Counted from the stretch's first letter, positions 37,581-46,593 are shown. The stretch: DNA of 64,000 bases from Solibacillus isronensis (GCF_900168685.1 NZ_FVZN01000005.1:40934-104933); one strand, 5' to 3'. Numbers and translations: made by a program. Notes: a model not told the origin generated them from the sequence alone.

Positions 37581-38312
37581 ATGAAATTGGGTCAGTCATT
37601 ACAAGGTAAAGTAGCGGTTGTAACAGGTGCTGCACGCGGAATCGGTAAAGCGGTAGCGGTAGCATTAGCAAAAGAGGGTGTGAACGTAGGGATCATTGCA
37701 CGTTCGGAAGAAGCTCTACAGCAAGTGGCGAAAGAAATTGAAAGCCATGGTGTTAAAGCTGCCTATGCAGTGGCGGATGTTTCAAATTTAGAACAAGTAC
37801 AGAAGGCTGCTGCCCACTTAAAAGAAGAGTTGGGGTTAACGGATATTTTAGTGAACAACGCGGGCGTAGGGAAATTTGAAAAGCTCGTTGATATGGACCC
37901 GGCAGAATTTAAAGAAATTGTCGACATCAATGTAATGGGTACTTTTTATGTATCACACACAATTGTACCGCAATTAATCGAAAAAAATGCAGGTGATGTT
38001 ATTAATATTTCATCAACAAACGGTTTAAATGGTGCAGCAACATCAAGTGCATACAGTGCTTCTAAATTTGGTGTTATCGGCTTAACAGAGTCGCTTGCAG
38101 CAGAAGTTCGCCGCAACAATATTCGTGTTACTGCATTAGCGCCAAGTACGATCGCAACAGATTTGGCGGATGCACTGAACTTAGTGCCAGATGAAAAAAG
38201 AGATCAATATATGCACCCTGAAGATATTGCAGATTATATTATCGCGCAATTGAAGCTGAACAACCGCATGTATATTAAAAACGCAACATTAATGAATACA
38301 AATCCATTCTAA
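37581..38312 (+). CDS. Short-chain dehydrogenase (FabG/YoxD-like)
   Basis: The 243-residue SDR has TGAARGIG, NNAGVG, INISSTNG and YSASK. It resembles 3-oxoacyl-ACP reductase-like oxidoreductases. AAAGGAG lies only 3 bases from ATG 37581, so TTG 37587 (9 bases) may be the true start. It lies 94 bases after crtO, so separate transcription is likely. Its terminator is split by an IS. Confidence 0.85.
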   Translation: MKLGQSLQGKVAVVTGAARGIGKAVAVALAKEGVNVGIIARSEEALQQVAKEIESHGVKAAYAVADVSNLEQVQKAAAHLKEELGLTDILVNNAGVGKFEKLVDMDPAEFKEIVDINVMGTFYVSHTIVPQLIEKNAGDVINISSTNGLNGAATSSAYSASKFGVIGLTESLAAEVRRNNIRVTALAPSTIATDLADALNLVPDEKRDQYMHPEDIADYIIAQLKLNNRMYIKNATLMNTNPF

Positions 38313-38453
38313 TTACTATAAGAACCAATTGAATTTGAAAAGCCCTTCACTCTAAAATTAAAATGTACCCTATAAGATAGACACTTTGAAAAAAGCCTAT
38401 CTTGTAGGGTATTTTTATTTATAATAAGAAAAAAGATACTGGAGCGGAATTGA

Positions 38454-38891
38454 ATGACAAAAATCTACTTCACAGAGAAACAACAAGCACAATTAAAATG
38501 TAATCCGAATGTACAGGCCGTCAGTGACAAGGCCATTACCTATACAGATGAATTTAAGCGTCATTTTATTGCAGAAAATGAAAAGGGGAAATTACCAAGA
38601 GCCATTTTTGAAGAAGCGGGATTGGACGTTGAATTAATCGGTTTGGAGCGTGTTCGTTCTTCCGCAAAACGCTGGCAAGCAGCTTACCGAAAAGCCGGAA
38701 TAAATGGTTTACAGGATACACGTAAAACGAATTCGGGACGCCAACTTGAACGTGAATTAAGCCTTGAAGAAAAATATGCACGTTTAGAAGCGAAAACGCG
38801 ATTACTTGAGGCAGAGAATGAACTACTAAAAAAGCTGGATCTACTCGAAAGGCAGATGTTGAAGAAGAAATCACAATTGAAGCGAAAATAA
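38454..38891 (+). CDS. IS3-family OrfA
   Basis: The 145-residue HTH protein (TYTDEFKRHFIAENEKGKLPRAIFEEAGLDVELIG...RVRSSAKRWQAAYRKAG) has a C-terminal coiled coil (LEEKYARLEAKTRLLEAENELLKKLDLL). The slippery AAAAAAG at 38828-38834 allows a -1 shift that enters the orfB frame exactly, giving OrfAB. Confidence 0.9.
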   Translation: MTKIYFTEKQQAQLKCNPNVQAVSDKAITYTDEFKRHFIAENEKGKLPRAIFEEAGLDVELIGLERVRSSAKRWQAAYRKAGINGLQDTRKTNSGRQLERELSLEEKYARLEAKTRLLEAENELLKKLDLLERQMLKKKSQLKRK

Positions 38892-38929
38892 AATTTGAAT
38901 TAATTCAAGGAGCCATCGAAAAGTATAAA

Positions 38930-39784
38930 TTGAAGCGCATGGTGAGCTACTTATGTGAAATGATGGGTGTTTCCCGTTCGGGTTATTACAATTATTTTGA
39001 TGAACAATCCGCCCAAAACCGGGCAACCCAAGATGCGGCAGATGAAGTAGTGAAAGAAATCATTTTAAAGGCCTATCATTTCCGAGGACGCAAAAAGGGA
39101 GCGCGCCAAATCAAAATGACACTTCAAAATCAATATAGTATCACCTACAACCTAAAACGAATTCGTCGCATTATGAAAAAGTATGATATTGTTTGTCCCA
39201 TTCGAAAAGCGAATCCTTATCGACGTATGGTAAAAGCAACGAAAGAACACCGTACATGCCCAAACGACTTAAAACGGAATTTCAAACAAGGTGTAGTAGG
39301 AAAAGTGTTATTAACAGATATCACGTATTTGACGTATCGAAACGGAAAACGCGCTTATTTATCCACGATTAAAGACGCTGAAACGAACGAAATTTTAGCG
39401 TATGAAGTATCAAATTCCTTATCGTTGGATATCGCCCTCGATACATTAAAGAAATTGAAAAAACACAAGCATTTAGTGAAAGATGCCTTTATCCATTCGG
39501 ATCAGGGCTTTCATTATACAAGCCCGATCTATCAAGCATTGGTGAAGCGATTGGGCTTAGGTCAGTCCATGTCACGGCGTGGGAACTGTTGGGATAATGC
39601 GCCCCAGGAATCATTCTTCGGGCATTTTAAAGATGAAGCCAATCTAAAAGAGTGTGAGACGTTAGAAGAAGTAAAACGAGAGATAAAGAGTTATATGACG
39701 TATTACAATTATTATCGAGGCCAGTGGAATTTAAAAAAACTGCCGCCTGTAAAATACAGACAGCAGCTTCAACAAGTTGCCTAG
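38930..39784 (+). CDS. IS3-family transposase OrfB
   Basis: The 284-residue product (as a separate ORF) has HTH_21 (GRKKGARQIKMTLQNQ), then the DDE core: VLLTDITYL, FIHSDQGFHYTSP, and the NCWDNAPQESFFGHFKDE Glu region. It probably functions as the OrfAB fusion, in which the frame extends upstream without stops to the slippery site. It appears intact. Confidence 0.92.
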   Translation: MKRMVSYLCEMMGVSRSGYYNYFDEQSAQNRATQDAADEVVKEIILKAYHFRGRKKGARQIKMTLQNQYSITYNLKRIRRIMKKYDIVCPIRKANPYRRMVKATKEHRTCPNDLKRNFKQGVVGKVLLTDITYLTYRNGKRAYLSTIKDAETNEILAYEVSNSLSLDIALDTLKKLKKHKHLVKDAFIHSDQGFHYTSPIYQALVKRLGLGQSMSRRGNCWDNAPQESFFGHFKDEANLKECETLEEVKREIKSYMTYYNYYRGQWNLKKLPPVKYRQQLQQVA

Positions 39785-39860
39785 GCTTTTTCAAAATGTC
39801 CTTTACAAAGGGTACACTTTAAATCAGAATGAAGGGCTTTATTTAATGAGCAAGATTATA

Positions 39861-40415
39861 TTAAGCCTGCTGGAATTCCTCTTTTAAAATAGAGTAATAT
39901 ACACTATCTACAAGAGTACCTTTAATCATATGATTTTTTCGCATCGTTCCTTCATGGGTCATCCCTAAACGCTGCATTACTTTAGCAGAAGCTGCATTTT
40001 GAACGTGTGATTCCGAGAATACTCGTTCTAAGCCAAGTGTATTGAAGGCTAGATCCAATACAATTTTGCTGGCTTCTGTTATATAGCCATTTCCCCAGAA
40101 GTTGCGGTTTAATGTAAAGCCAAGTTCGCCGCTTTTATTCCATTCATGGACACGGAATTCAATCGCACCGATCATTTTATTGCTTTCTTTTAATACGATC
40201 GCATACTTCCCAGCAGGTTCTTTCATAAAATAATTTTCAATCATTTTCTTCGTTTGATCTAAGTCTTTGTGTGCATGATAAAGAAATTTTGTTGTTTCTT
40301 CATCCGCATTATATTCGTACATATCTTCAGTATCTTCAATTGAAATCGGACGTAAAAAAAGACGTTCGCTTTCCAAATGACTGTGTTTTTCAAGCAGTAA
40401 ATTAAGATTTTCCAT
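39861..40415 (-). CDS. GNAT acetyltransferase (RimJ/RimL type)
   Basis: The 184-residue protein (ERLFLRPISIEDTEDMYEY, GELGFTLNRNFWGNGYITEA, HVQNAASAKVMQRLGMTHEG) follows the Acetyltransf_3 pattern and probably N-acetylates a ribosomal protein alpha-amine or a small amine. A weak GGAGAAAACTA site precedes ATG 40415. Confidence 0.85.
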   Translation of the reverse strand: MENLNLLLEKHSHLESERLFLRPISIEDTEDMYEYNADEETTKFLYHAHKDLDQTKKMIENYFMKEPAGKYAIVLKESNKMIGAIEFRVHEWNKSGELGFTLNRNFWGNGYITEASKIVLDLAFNTLGLERVFSESHVQNAASAKVMQRLGMTHEGTMRKNHMIKGTLVDSVYYSILKEEFQQA

Positions 40416-40501
40416 TAGTTTTCTCCAATATTATATTATTATTCGAGAGTGTTATAGGCTTGCTTATCATAACATAATATACATTTTTTAACTAAAAAGA
40501 A

Positions 40502-40533
40502 AAAGCAACATCCTGCTAATGGATGTTGCTTTA
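40502..40533 (-). terminator. Terminator of pbuE
   Basis: AAAGCAACATCC pairs with GGATGTTGCTTT, followed on the minus strand by TTCTTTTT. Confidence 0.8.
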
Positions 40534-40537
40534 AGAA

Positions 40538-41731
40538 TTAAGTATTCGAATGATGGGCAGCCGAAGTAGAAATTTTTTCTTCTCTTCCATTTGTTTTTCT
40601 CGTTAAAGAAAAGACTGCACATGCTAACGCAACTAGTACAAGTGCGCCACCGTACCAAGCTGCATGTGAAATTGTGGATGTCTGATTTATAACAATACCG
40701 CCAAATGCTGATCCCATTGAAATTCCGATCTGTAAAGCTGAATTATTAAAGCTTTGCTGAATATCGGATGTAGCAGGATCTGTTTGAATCAAGTAGCTTT
40801 GCTGTGGTGGTGATAAACTCCAGCTTAGCGCTCCCCAAATCATCATAATCGGTATGAAGATGATAAGAGAGAAGGTCGTGAATGGCAGGATGAATAAAAC
40901 GACTGCAAATGAAACAATAACGAAAATAATACTCTTTGGTGCGCCGATTTTATCCGAAAGCGTCCCGCCAAATGCGCCGCCACTTACTGCAGCAATCCCG
41001 AATAATAGGTAGCAAAGACTGATCCAGCTGGAATTCAGACTTAGTTCTGTTTCAAGAAACGGCGTGAAGTAGGCATACATCGTATAATGTCCGGCGAGCA
41101 TAAACATTGTTGCAAGGTGGGCACTTCCGATTTTGGAGCTGGCAACCGCCTTTAATTGTTGGGAAAGTGGAATTGTCATTTCCCCTGGAACCTTCTCTAA
41201 GAAGATTGAAATGAGGATAAATGAGCCTACCGATAAAATCGCAATGCCTAGGAAAATTACACGCCATCCGAAATAATCGGAAATTAAAATGCCAAGCGGT
41301 ACACCTAATACGAGCGAAGAACTAATCCCCATATAAATGAAACCAAGTGCCTTCGCACGATGAGCCGGTGAAACAACTTTTGCTGCGATGATTAATGAAA
41401 GTACAGTAATCAGTGAAGTACTCATCGCACTCAAAATACGTGCAACCATCATAAATGTGAATGTCACACTGAAATACATCATGATATTACTGATGAAGAA
41501 AATAAACAACGAAATAAGATATAACTTTTTCCGTTCAACTTTGCTCGTTAAAACTAATAACACAGGACCGGCGATTGCATAAATAAGGGCAAATACGGTA
41601 ATCAGCTGTCCTGCAGTACTTATTGAAATATCCATATCAGTTGCGATAATTGGGAGAATGCCTCCAACGATTAATTCTACTAATCCAACAGCAACCGTTG
41701 ATAATGCGAGTATTAAAACTTTGAAATTCAT
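40538..41731 (-). CDS. pbuE: Purine base/nucleoside efflux pump PbuE (MFS)
   Basis: The 397-residue MFS transporter has about 12 membrane segments. Its sequence ([68 protein letters not shown]) follows Bacillus subtilis PbuE throughout. PbuE exports adenine, hypoxanthine and related compounds. An adenine-type riboswitch with terminator stands directly upstream, just as in B. subtilis, which strengthens the assignment. GGAAG lies before ATG. Confidence 0.92.
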   Translation of the reverse strand: MNFKVLILALSTVAVGLVELIVGGILPIIATDMDISISTAGQLITVFALIYAIAGPVLLVLTSKVERKKLYLISLFIFFISNIMMYFSVTFTFMMVARILSAMSTSLITVLSLIIAAKVVSPAHRAKALGFIYMGISSSLVLGVPLGILISDYFGWRVIFLGIAILSVGSFILISIFLEKVPGEMTIPLSQQLKAVASSKIGSAHLATMFMLAGHYTMYAYFTPFLETELSLNSSWISLCYLLFGIAAVSGGAFGGTLSDKIGAPKSIIFVIVSFAVVLFILPFTTFSLIIFIPIMMIWGALSWSLSPPQQSYLIQTDPATSDIQQSFNNSALQIGISMGSAFGGIVINQTSTISHAAWYGGALVLVALACAVFSLTRKTNGREEKISTSAAHHSNT

Positions 41732-41753
41732 AATTTTTCTAACTTCCTTTCTA

Positions 41754-41862
41754 TAAAAATAAAAAAATCCTGATTACAAAAAATGAAAAAAATCATTTTC
41801 TGTAATCAGGATTTTATGGTTCCTGGTAGAGACCCTCAAGCCATATTCTTGAGGTTATACAG
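41754..41862 (-). promoter_or_regulatory. Adenine-type purine riboswitch with terminator
   Basis: Minus-strand aptamer at 41862-41800: P1 CTGTA/TACAG, P2 CCTCAAG/CTTGAGG with loop AATATGG, J2/3 GTCTCTACC, P3 AGGA/TCCT with loop ACCATAAA, then GATTAC. The base matching xpt C74 is T (41805), predicting adenine specificity. The terminator stem at 41766-41813 reuses the P1 3' strand and ends in a U tract, so ligand binding should prevent termination and turn pbuE on. Confidence 0.92.
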
Positions 41863-41991
41863 TTACTATTAACTTGGATGAATGAGCACTTTGATAGTTT
41901 ACTAGTTATCGAAAAAAATTTCAAGTATATATTATTCTGTAAAAAAGCTGTCCTCGAAATAAGACGAGGGCAGCTTTTTGAATGGAGTAAA

Positions 41992-42834
41992 TTAAAAGCT
42001 GAAGTTATCAGGATCCGGTCCGATACGTAAATTTTGGTTAAGGCCATTAATCTGTTCCATATCTTCAGAAGTCAGTTCAAAATCAAAAATATCGGCATTT
42101 TCTACAATGCGATGTTCTTTCGTTGATTTTGGAATCGTTACAACACCGTTTTGCAGATCCCATCTTAAAATAACTTGAGAAACAGTTTTATTATATTTGG
42201 CAGCCAATTCGTTTAAGAGGGGGTTGTCCAATAATTTTGCCTGCATTAACGGAGACCATGCCTCGAACTGAATGTCGTTGTTTTCACAGAAAGCTTTTAC
42301 TTCCGGTTGAGCTAAGCGAGGGTGGTATTCCACCTGATTAATCATCGGTTTGATCTCCGCATCTTTCATCAAGTCTTCTAAATGATGAACCTGGAAGTTA
42401 CAAACGCCGATTGCTTTCACTTTTCCTTCTTTATAAAGTGTTTCCATCGCGCGCCATGCATCTTTGTATTTATCTACCACTGCCCAGTGAATAAGGTATA
42501 AGTCCAAGTATTCAAGACCTAATTTCTTTAAGCTTGTTTCGCAGGCAGCAAGTGTTTCTTCATAGCCTAAATCTGTATTCCACACTTTAGAAGTGATGAA
42601 TAATTCTTCTCTTGAAATGCCGGTTTCTTTTAGTGCTTCACGGATTGCTTCACCGACGCCCTCTTCATTTTGATAAACGGCAGCTGTATCGATACTGCGG
42701 TAACCGTGTTTAATCGCAAATTTTATAGCGTTTAACAGGTCAGGTCCTTCCTCAACTAAATATGTACCGATTCCTAGCCAAGGCATTTTAATACCGTTAT
42801 TTAATGTTGTTGTATCTTGCAAATTTTTGAGCAT
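41992..42834 (-). CDS. Aldo/keto reductase
   Basis: The 280-residue AKR has GYRSIDTAAVYQNEEGVG (catalytic Asp and Tyr), LFITSKVW (Lys), and LYLIHWA (His), plus the NADPH-binding region IPKSTKEHRI. It is similar to B. subtilis YvgN/YtbE-type reductases of methylglyoxal and other aldehydes. GGAGG lies 7 bases before ATG 42834. It is monocistronic. Confidence 0.9.
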   Translation of the reverse strand: MLKNLQDTTTLNNGIKMPWLGIGTYLVEEGPDLLNAIKFAIKHGYRSIDTAAVYQNEEGVGEAIREALKETGISREELFITSKVWNTDLGYEETLAACETSLKKLGLEYLDLYLIHWAVVDKYKDAWRAMETLYKEGKVKAIGVCNFQVHHLEDLMKDAEIKPMINQVEYHPRLAQPEVKAFCENNDIQFEAWSPLMQAKLLDNPLLNELAAKYNKTVSQVILRWDLQNGVVTIPKSTKEHRIVENADIFDFELTSEDMEQINGLNQNLRIGPDPDNFSF

Positions 42835-43001
42835 CGTAAAACCTCCATCTGTAAAATAACACTTAATAGTGCAACTTCAATAATATACCATGAAGTTCAG
42901 CTCCCACCTACTGATTGGGCACGAGGTAGAATCAATCATAAAAGGTTGTTAAAAAAGCAGGAAAGCCATCCCGATATATAGGATGGCCAAATTTCTTTTA
43001 T

Positions 43002-43457
43002 TTATGAAATGGTGCCTGAGCCGCGTTTATCCTCTGCCACCATGATTAAAATCTTGCCGGCTTCAAATTGTTCGTTGTAGCGCTCTGCTTCGTCTTCCGG
43101 AATACCCATACCGACTAAAGCACCGACGATTCCGCCGACCATTACACCGGTAGCTAATCCGGTTAACCCTGCAGCGATTGGTCCGGCTGCAACAACAGGT
43201 CCGATACCTGGAATCGCAAGTGCACCAAGCCCGACAATAACACCGCCGAGTCCGCCTAATGTACCGCCGGCAGCAACACCTGTAATTGCGCCCTCCATGG
43301 CATTTGCGCCGGTCTCATTGGAGATTGCATCTACATCCGATACGTTTTTACTAATAATTGAAATATCCTGTGCACTGTATCCTTGTTGTTTTAATTCTTC
43401 CACTGCTTCAATTGCTTCTGCTTCTGTATCATAATATCCTACGACATGTTTTGCCAT
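43002..43457 (-). CDS. General stress protein, YflT-type (copy 2)
   Basis: The 151-residue protein has an N-terminal YflT domain (KHVVGYYDTEAEAIEAVEELKQQGYSAQDISIISK), then a long Gly/Ala-rich hydrophobic hairpin (GGLGGVIVGLGALAIPGIGPVVAAGPIAAGLTGLATGV) and GMGIPEDEAERYNEQFEAGKILIMV. B. subtilis relatives are SigB-controlled general stress proteins of unknown mechanism. GAGGATGAGGG precedes ATG 43457. It is a paralogue of the next gene upstream. Confidence 0.85.
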   Translation of the reverse strand: MAKHVVGYYDTEAEAIEAVEELKQQGYSAQDISIISKNVSDVDAISNETGANAMEGAITGVAAGGTLGGLGGVIVGLGALAIPGIGPVVAAGPIAAGLTGLATGVMVGGIVGALVGMGIPEDEAERYNEQFEAGKILIMVAEDKRGSGTIS

Positions 43458-43496
43458 TTCCCTCATCCTCTCAAATCTCTTTTCATATATTAAAAT

Positions 43497-43521
43497 TTAC
43501 CCTGGAGGAATATTTGTAAAC
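43497..43521 (-). promoter_or_regulatory. SigB-type promoter
   Basis: On the minus strand GTTTAC (43521-43516), a 13-base spacer and GGGTAA (43502-43497) match the SigB consensus GTTTAA-N12-15-GGGTAT, 40 bases before the stress gene. Confidence 0.8.
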
Positions 43522-43613
43522 ATGAGGAAACGGGGAAGGGATAAATCTGCTTCCTGAAGGAACGAAAAAAGAAAGCCATCCTGATGAATCAGGAATGACT
43601 TTCTGCTGTTTTA

Positions 43614-44066
43614 TTATAAAAGTGTTGTACCGCGTGTATTTTCATCTACCATAATTAAAATTTTACCAGATTCAAATTGTTCGTTGTAACGGTTTGCTTC
43701 ATCTTCTGGAATACCCATTCCGATAAGAGCACCTGTCAAGCCACCGACACCTGCACCAGCTGCCGCGCCTGTAATACCGGCAACAATCGGACCTGCTGCC
43801 ACAATCGGGCCGATACCTGGAATGGCCAATGCCCCAAGACCTGCAAGTACACCGCCAATTCCGCCTAATGCACCGCCCGCAGCTGCGCCTGTAGCTGCAC
43901 CTTCTGCAACGTTTGCACCTGTTTCATCGGAAATCGTATCAACATCCGATTGGCTTTTACTGATAACTGAAATATCTTCAGTACGGTAACCTTGTCGTTT
44001 TAAATCCTCAATTGCATCGATTGCTTCTGCTTCTGTATCATAATACCCCACAATATGTTTTACCAT
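43614..44066 (-). CDS. General stress protein, YflT-type (copy 1)
   Basis: The 150-residue paralogue (KHIVGYYDTEAEAIDAIEDLKRQGYRTEDISVISK; GIPEDEANRYNEQFESGKILIMV) of the downstream gene. ATG 44066 follows GAGGAGGATGATAGAA. A much longer in-frame extension reaches 44288 but crosses the SigB promoter and the neighbouring crcB gene, so it is not coding. Confidence 0.85.
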   Translation of the reverse strand: MVKHIVGYYDTEAEAIDAIEDLKRQGYRTEDISVISKSQSDVDTISDETGANVAEGAATGAAAGGALGGIGGVLAGLGALAIPGIGPIVAAGPIVAGITGAAAGAGVGGLTGALIGMGIPEDEANRYNEQFESGKILIMVDENTRGTTLL

Positions 44067-44106
44067 TTCTATCATCCTCCTCATCTGAATGTTGCACAAT
44101 GTAAAT

Positions 44107-44131
44107 TTACCCGCGCAATTTGAATGTAAAC
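44107..44131 (-). promoter_or_regulatory. SigB-type promoter
   Basis: GTTTAC (44131-44126), a 13-base spacer and GGGTAA (44112-44107) on the minus strand, with the same geometry as the promoter of the paralogue. Confidence 0.8.
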
Positions 44132-44175
44132 ATGGCATGTTAAAACAGATGCTGATTAGAGGGGAAACAAAAACA

Positions 44176-44538
44176 TTAGGATAAATATAATTTAGCCATC
44201 CAAAATCCGGCAAAAGCAATGGATAGGCCGACCGTGTATGTGAGTAAAGTATAGAGTACAAATTGCTTCCATTGTTTTGTATGGACAAGTGTCAGACTTT
44301 CCAATTTGAAAGTAGAGAATGTAGTGAATGCTCCTAAAAATCCGATACTCAAAATAAGGTTTGCATTTGTATGAAGATGCATATTAACCAAAAATCCCAA
44401 TGCAAACGAGCCGAGCATATTTACCGTAAAAGTACCAAGGTGAACAAATCGGTTTTTATGATTGAGCCGCTTAGAAATAAAAGCGCGCAAAATGGCTCCA
44501 AAAAATCCACCAACGGCCACTAACAAGAAATTCAACAT
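44176..44538 (-). CDS. crcB: Fluoride channel CrcB/FluC, subunit 2
   Basis: The 120-residue four-helix protein has GGFFGAILRAFIS, conserved Asn in FTVNMLGSF, and the phenylalanine box GFLGAFTTFSTF. Fluc proteins are dual-topology dimers exporting F-. It overlaps the preceding crcB by 7 bases. Paired genes like this can form heterodimers or two homodimers. Confidence 0.9.
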   Translation of the reverse strand: MLNFLLVAVGGFFGAILRAFISKRLNHKNRFVHLGTFTVNMLGSFALGFLVNMHLHTNANLILSIGFLGAFTTFSTFKLESLTLVHTKQWKQFVLYTLLTYTVGLSIAFAGFWMAKLYLS

Positions 44539-44927
44539 ACTGGTTCTTCCCTTTCCGAAAAGCTTTTCCCGATTTTCATACCAAGCGCAACAAAAATTAA
44601 TCCGAAGATGGCACTAATGAAAATATAAAGGATGGCGGAAAAATAAAAGTGATGCTGCAGCAGCTGGATAACCTCGACACTGAACGTGGAAAAAGTCGTA
44701 AACGAACCGATTAAACCGGTTTTAAATGCTGATAAATAGTCAGGGTTTGCTGTTAATTTTAGTTCAAGACCCGAGGAGAGCATACCTAAAAGAAAGCAGC
44801 CTGCCAAATTTACTGCAACCGTCGCAAAGGGGAAGGCAGCTGTCTCGTTTGTTAATAAAAGCAGGGAGACACTATATCTTAATGCCGCTCCAATAGCACC
44901 GCCGATTCCTATTAAAATCATTTGCAA
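44532..44927 (-). CDS. crcB: Fluoride channel CrcB/FluC, subunit 1
   Basis: The 131-residue protein has GIGGAIGAALRYSVS, VAVNLAGCF and GLIGSFTTFSTF. GGGAGG lies 8 bases before TTG 44927, which is better spaced than ATG 44921, so a TTG start is likely. The fluoride riboswitch just upstream controls both crcB genes. Confidence 0.9.
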   Translation of the reverse strand: MQMILIGIGGAIGAALRYSVSLLLLTNETAAFPFATVAVNLAGCFLLGMLSSGLELKLTANPDYLSAFKTGLIGSFTTFSTFSVEVIQLLQHHFYFSAILYIFISAIFGLIFVALGMKIGKSFSEREEPVC

Positions 44928-44950
44928 ATCCAGTAACCTCCCTTAAATAA

Positions 44951-45030
44951 AACAGACTCCCGCCAGTTCACTAAACTGACAGGAGTCATTCGTCTATAGG
45001 CCGTTAAGGGCGAACTTTCTCGCCTATCAT
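44951..45030 (-). promoter_or_regulatory. Fluoride (crcB) riboswitch with terminator
   Basis: On the minus strand, ATAGGCGAGAAAGTTCGCC, then TTAACGGCC and CGAATGACTCCT, follow the crcB motif (GGCGAUGGAGUUCGCC, AACCGC, AAUGACUCCU). The ACTCC also pairs into a terminator, GACTCCTGTCAGTT...AACTGGCGGGAGTC, followed by TGTTTTATTT. Fluoride should stabilise the aptamer and let transcription continue. Confidence 0.9.
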
Positions 45031-45111
45031 GTTCTATTGATTACATTAATTTATCAATTAATGGTAAGTCAAGTTGCTTTAAAGAAGATAAACAAATAAA
45101 AAACATATAGA

Positions 45112-46593
45112 TTATTGTTCATCAAGGTTTCTGATAAGGTTTGCTAACTGAATCAATCCTTTTTCCAATTGATCAATTGAAGCGTATGAATATGATAGGC
45201 GAAGATGCTGATCATCGTTTTTATCATACACACTTCCCGGATTAAGTAGGATACCTTCTCGAAGGGCAACCTCAAACAATTTACGTGTAGAGATTCCGGC
45301 ATTTAATTTGAGCCAAATATAAAAACCTCCTGTTGGTATATTCCAAGTTGCCAGTTCTGAAAAATACCTGCCTAAAATTTTAAGAGTGAAGTCCCTTCTT
45401 AATTTCAATTCTATTTTAATTTCTCTCAAAGATTCTTCGTACAATCCACTTGAAATCATTTTTTCTACTACATATTGCGATAAGGAACTTGACCCATAAT
45501 CTGTTTGCATTTTTATATCTGCAAGGCGTTCGATAACAGCTTCAGGACCAACAATCCATCCTATTCGTAAACCAGGACTTAATGCTTTAGACACACTACC
45601 TATATAAAGGACATTACCTTGTACATCATCAGCTTTTATTGGCTTTGGAGGAGGTCCTTCAAAAGATAGGTCTCCATAAACATCGTCTTCAATAATAGGA
45701 ATTGCCTCTGTTTGACAGATATTTAATAATTCCCTTCTTCTTTTTTCGGACATTAACGTCCCGGTAGGATTGTGAAAGGTTGGAATCGTATACAATAAGG
45801 CAGCTTGGTGTTGGCGCTTTAACCGGCTAATTGTCTTATACTCCATGCCTTCTTCATCAAGTGAAATCCCCAGTAAATTCATTCCTGCTGATTGAAAGAC
45901 ATGGACTGAATTCAAATAGGATGGAGATTCGTAGAGTATTGTCGAACCTTTTTTCAATAAGCCGATAGAGATCAGCTGCAATGCTTGAAGACCTCCTGAA
46001 ACGATTAAAATTGACTCCGCGGACGCATCGATATTCTTTCCTTTTAAATGCCGGCTAATGGTTCTTCTTAAAGCCAGACTCCCTTTAGGTTCCAAATAAC
46101 TAAGTGAAAGAGCCTGTGTATTGTCGAGATTAAGAAGTAGTTTCATTTGTTTGTGAGGTAATAAATCTGGTGAAAGTTCCCCTGTTCCGAGCCTAATAAT
46201 GTGGGGTTGGGTTTCCGCTTCATTTATTTTTTGGATAATGGAGATATTAGGTTTGTGCATCCCTGATCTAACATAATGACTCCAATCGGGAGGTGGGGGA
46301 GACGCTAGCAGACCCCATGTATTATTAATGACAGTCGTTCCACTGCCAATTTTAGTTTCAATCAATCCATCAGCCACTAACTCCTCAAGAGCAAAGACGA
46401 TTGTACTGCGATTGACTTCAAATAATTTTGCCAAATTTCTTTGTGGGGGAATTTTTGTGCCGATTGTCCATTCCCCATTGATTATTTTGTTTTTCAAGTA
46501 GTTCGTTATTTGCTGATGTAAAGGTACGGATGAACATTTTTGAGGTTTCCAATCAATTTCAGGCATCCTTTTTCTCCATTCTTTTTTCTCCAT
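45112..46593 (-). CDS. MocR-type GntR/aminotransferase-like regulator
   Basis: The 493-residue protein fuses an N-terminal GntR winged helix (PLHQQITNYLKNKIINGEWTIGTKIPPQRNLAKLFEVNRSTI) to a class I aminotransferase-like domain. The PLP lysine is in YIGSVSKALSPGLRIGW, and the PLP-contact motif is IIEDDVYGDLSF. MocR proteins usually sense PLP plus an amino-acid-like effector. It is divergent from a LysE exporter gene 85 bases away and is its likely regulator. Confidence 0.88.
   Translation of the reverse strand: MEKKEWRKRMPEIDWKPQKCSSVPLHQQITNYLKNKIINGEWTIGTKIPPQRNLAKLFEVNRSTIVFALEELVADGLIETKIGSGTTVINNTWGLLASPPPPDWSHYVRSGMHKPNISIIQKINEAETQPHIIRLGTGELSPDLLPHKQMKLLLNLDNTQALSLSYLEPKGSLALRRTISRHLKGKNIDASAESILIVSGGLQALQLISIGLLKKGSTILYESPSYLNSVHVFQSAGMNLLGISLDEEGMEYKTISRLKRQHQAALLYTIPTFHNPTGTLMSEKRRRELLNICQTEAIPIIEDDVYGDLSFEGPPPKPIKADDVQGNVLYIGSVSKALSPGLRIGWIVGPEAVIERLADIKMQTDYGSSSLSQYVVEKMISSGLYEESLREIKIELKLRRDFTLKILGRYFSELATWNIPTGGFYIWLKLNAGISTRKLFEVALREGILLNPGSVYDKNDDQHLRLSYSYASIDQLEKGLIQLANLIRNLDEQ

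Larger units (their letters stand above)
38363..39818 (+). mobile_element. IS3-family (IS150-like) insertion sequence
   Basis: The ends are inverted repeats: TGTACCCTATAAGATAGACACTTTGAAAAAAGCC-type at the left and TGTACCCTTTGTAAAGGACATTTTGAAAAAGCC-type at the right (only parts are exact). TTAAA flanks both sides as a possible 5-bp target duplication. The left end itself forms a hairpin, ACCCTATAAGATAG with CTATCTTGTAGGGT, followed by ATTTTTATTT, which would stop read-through into the transposase. Confidence 0.85.
38339..39840. terminator. Terminator hairpin split by an IS
   Basis: AAAGCCCTTCA (38339-38349) is the exact complement of TGAAGGGCTTT (39830-39840). These 11-bp arms now flank the insertion sequence, which sits in the former loop. 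Without the element they would form the bidirectional terminator between the SDR and the GNAT gene. Confidence 0.75.

Noticed and set aside
43614..44288. 224-residue version of the upstream YflT-type gene
   Set aside because: The extension crosses a clear SigB promoter and the end of crcB; ATG 44066 has a strong ribosome-binding site.
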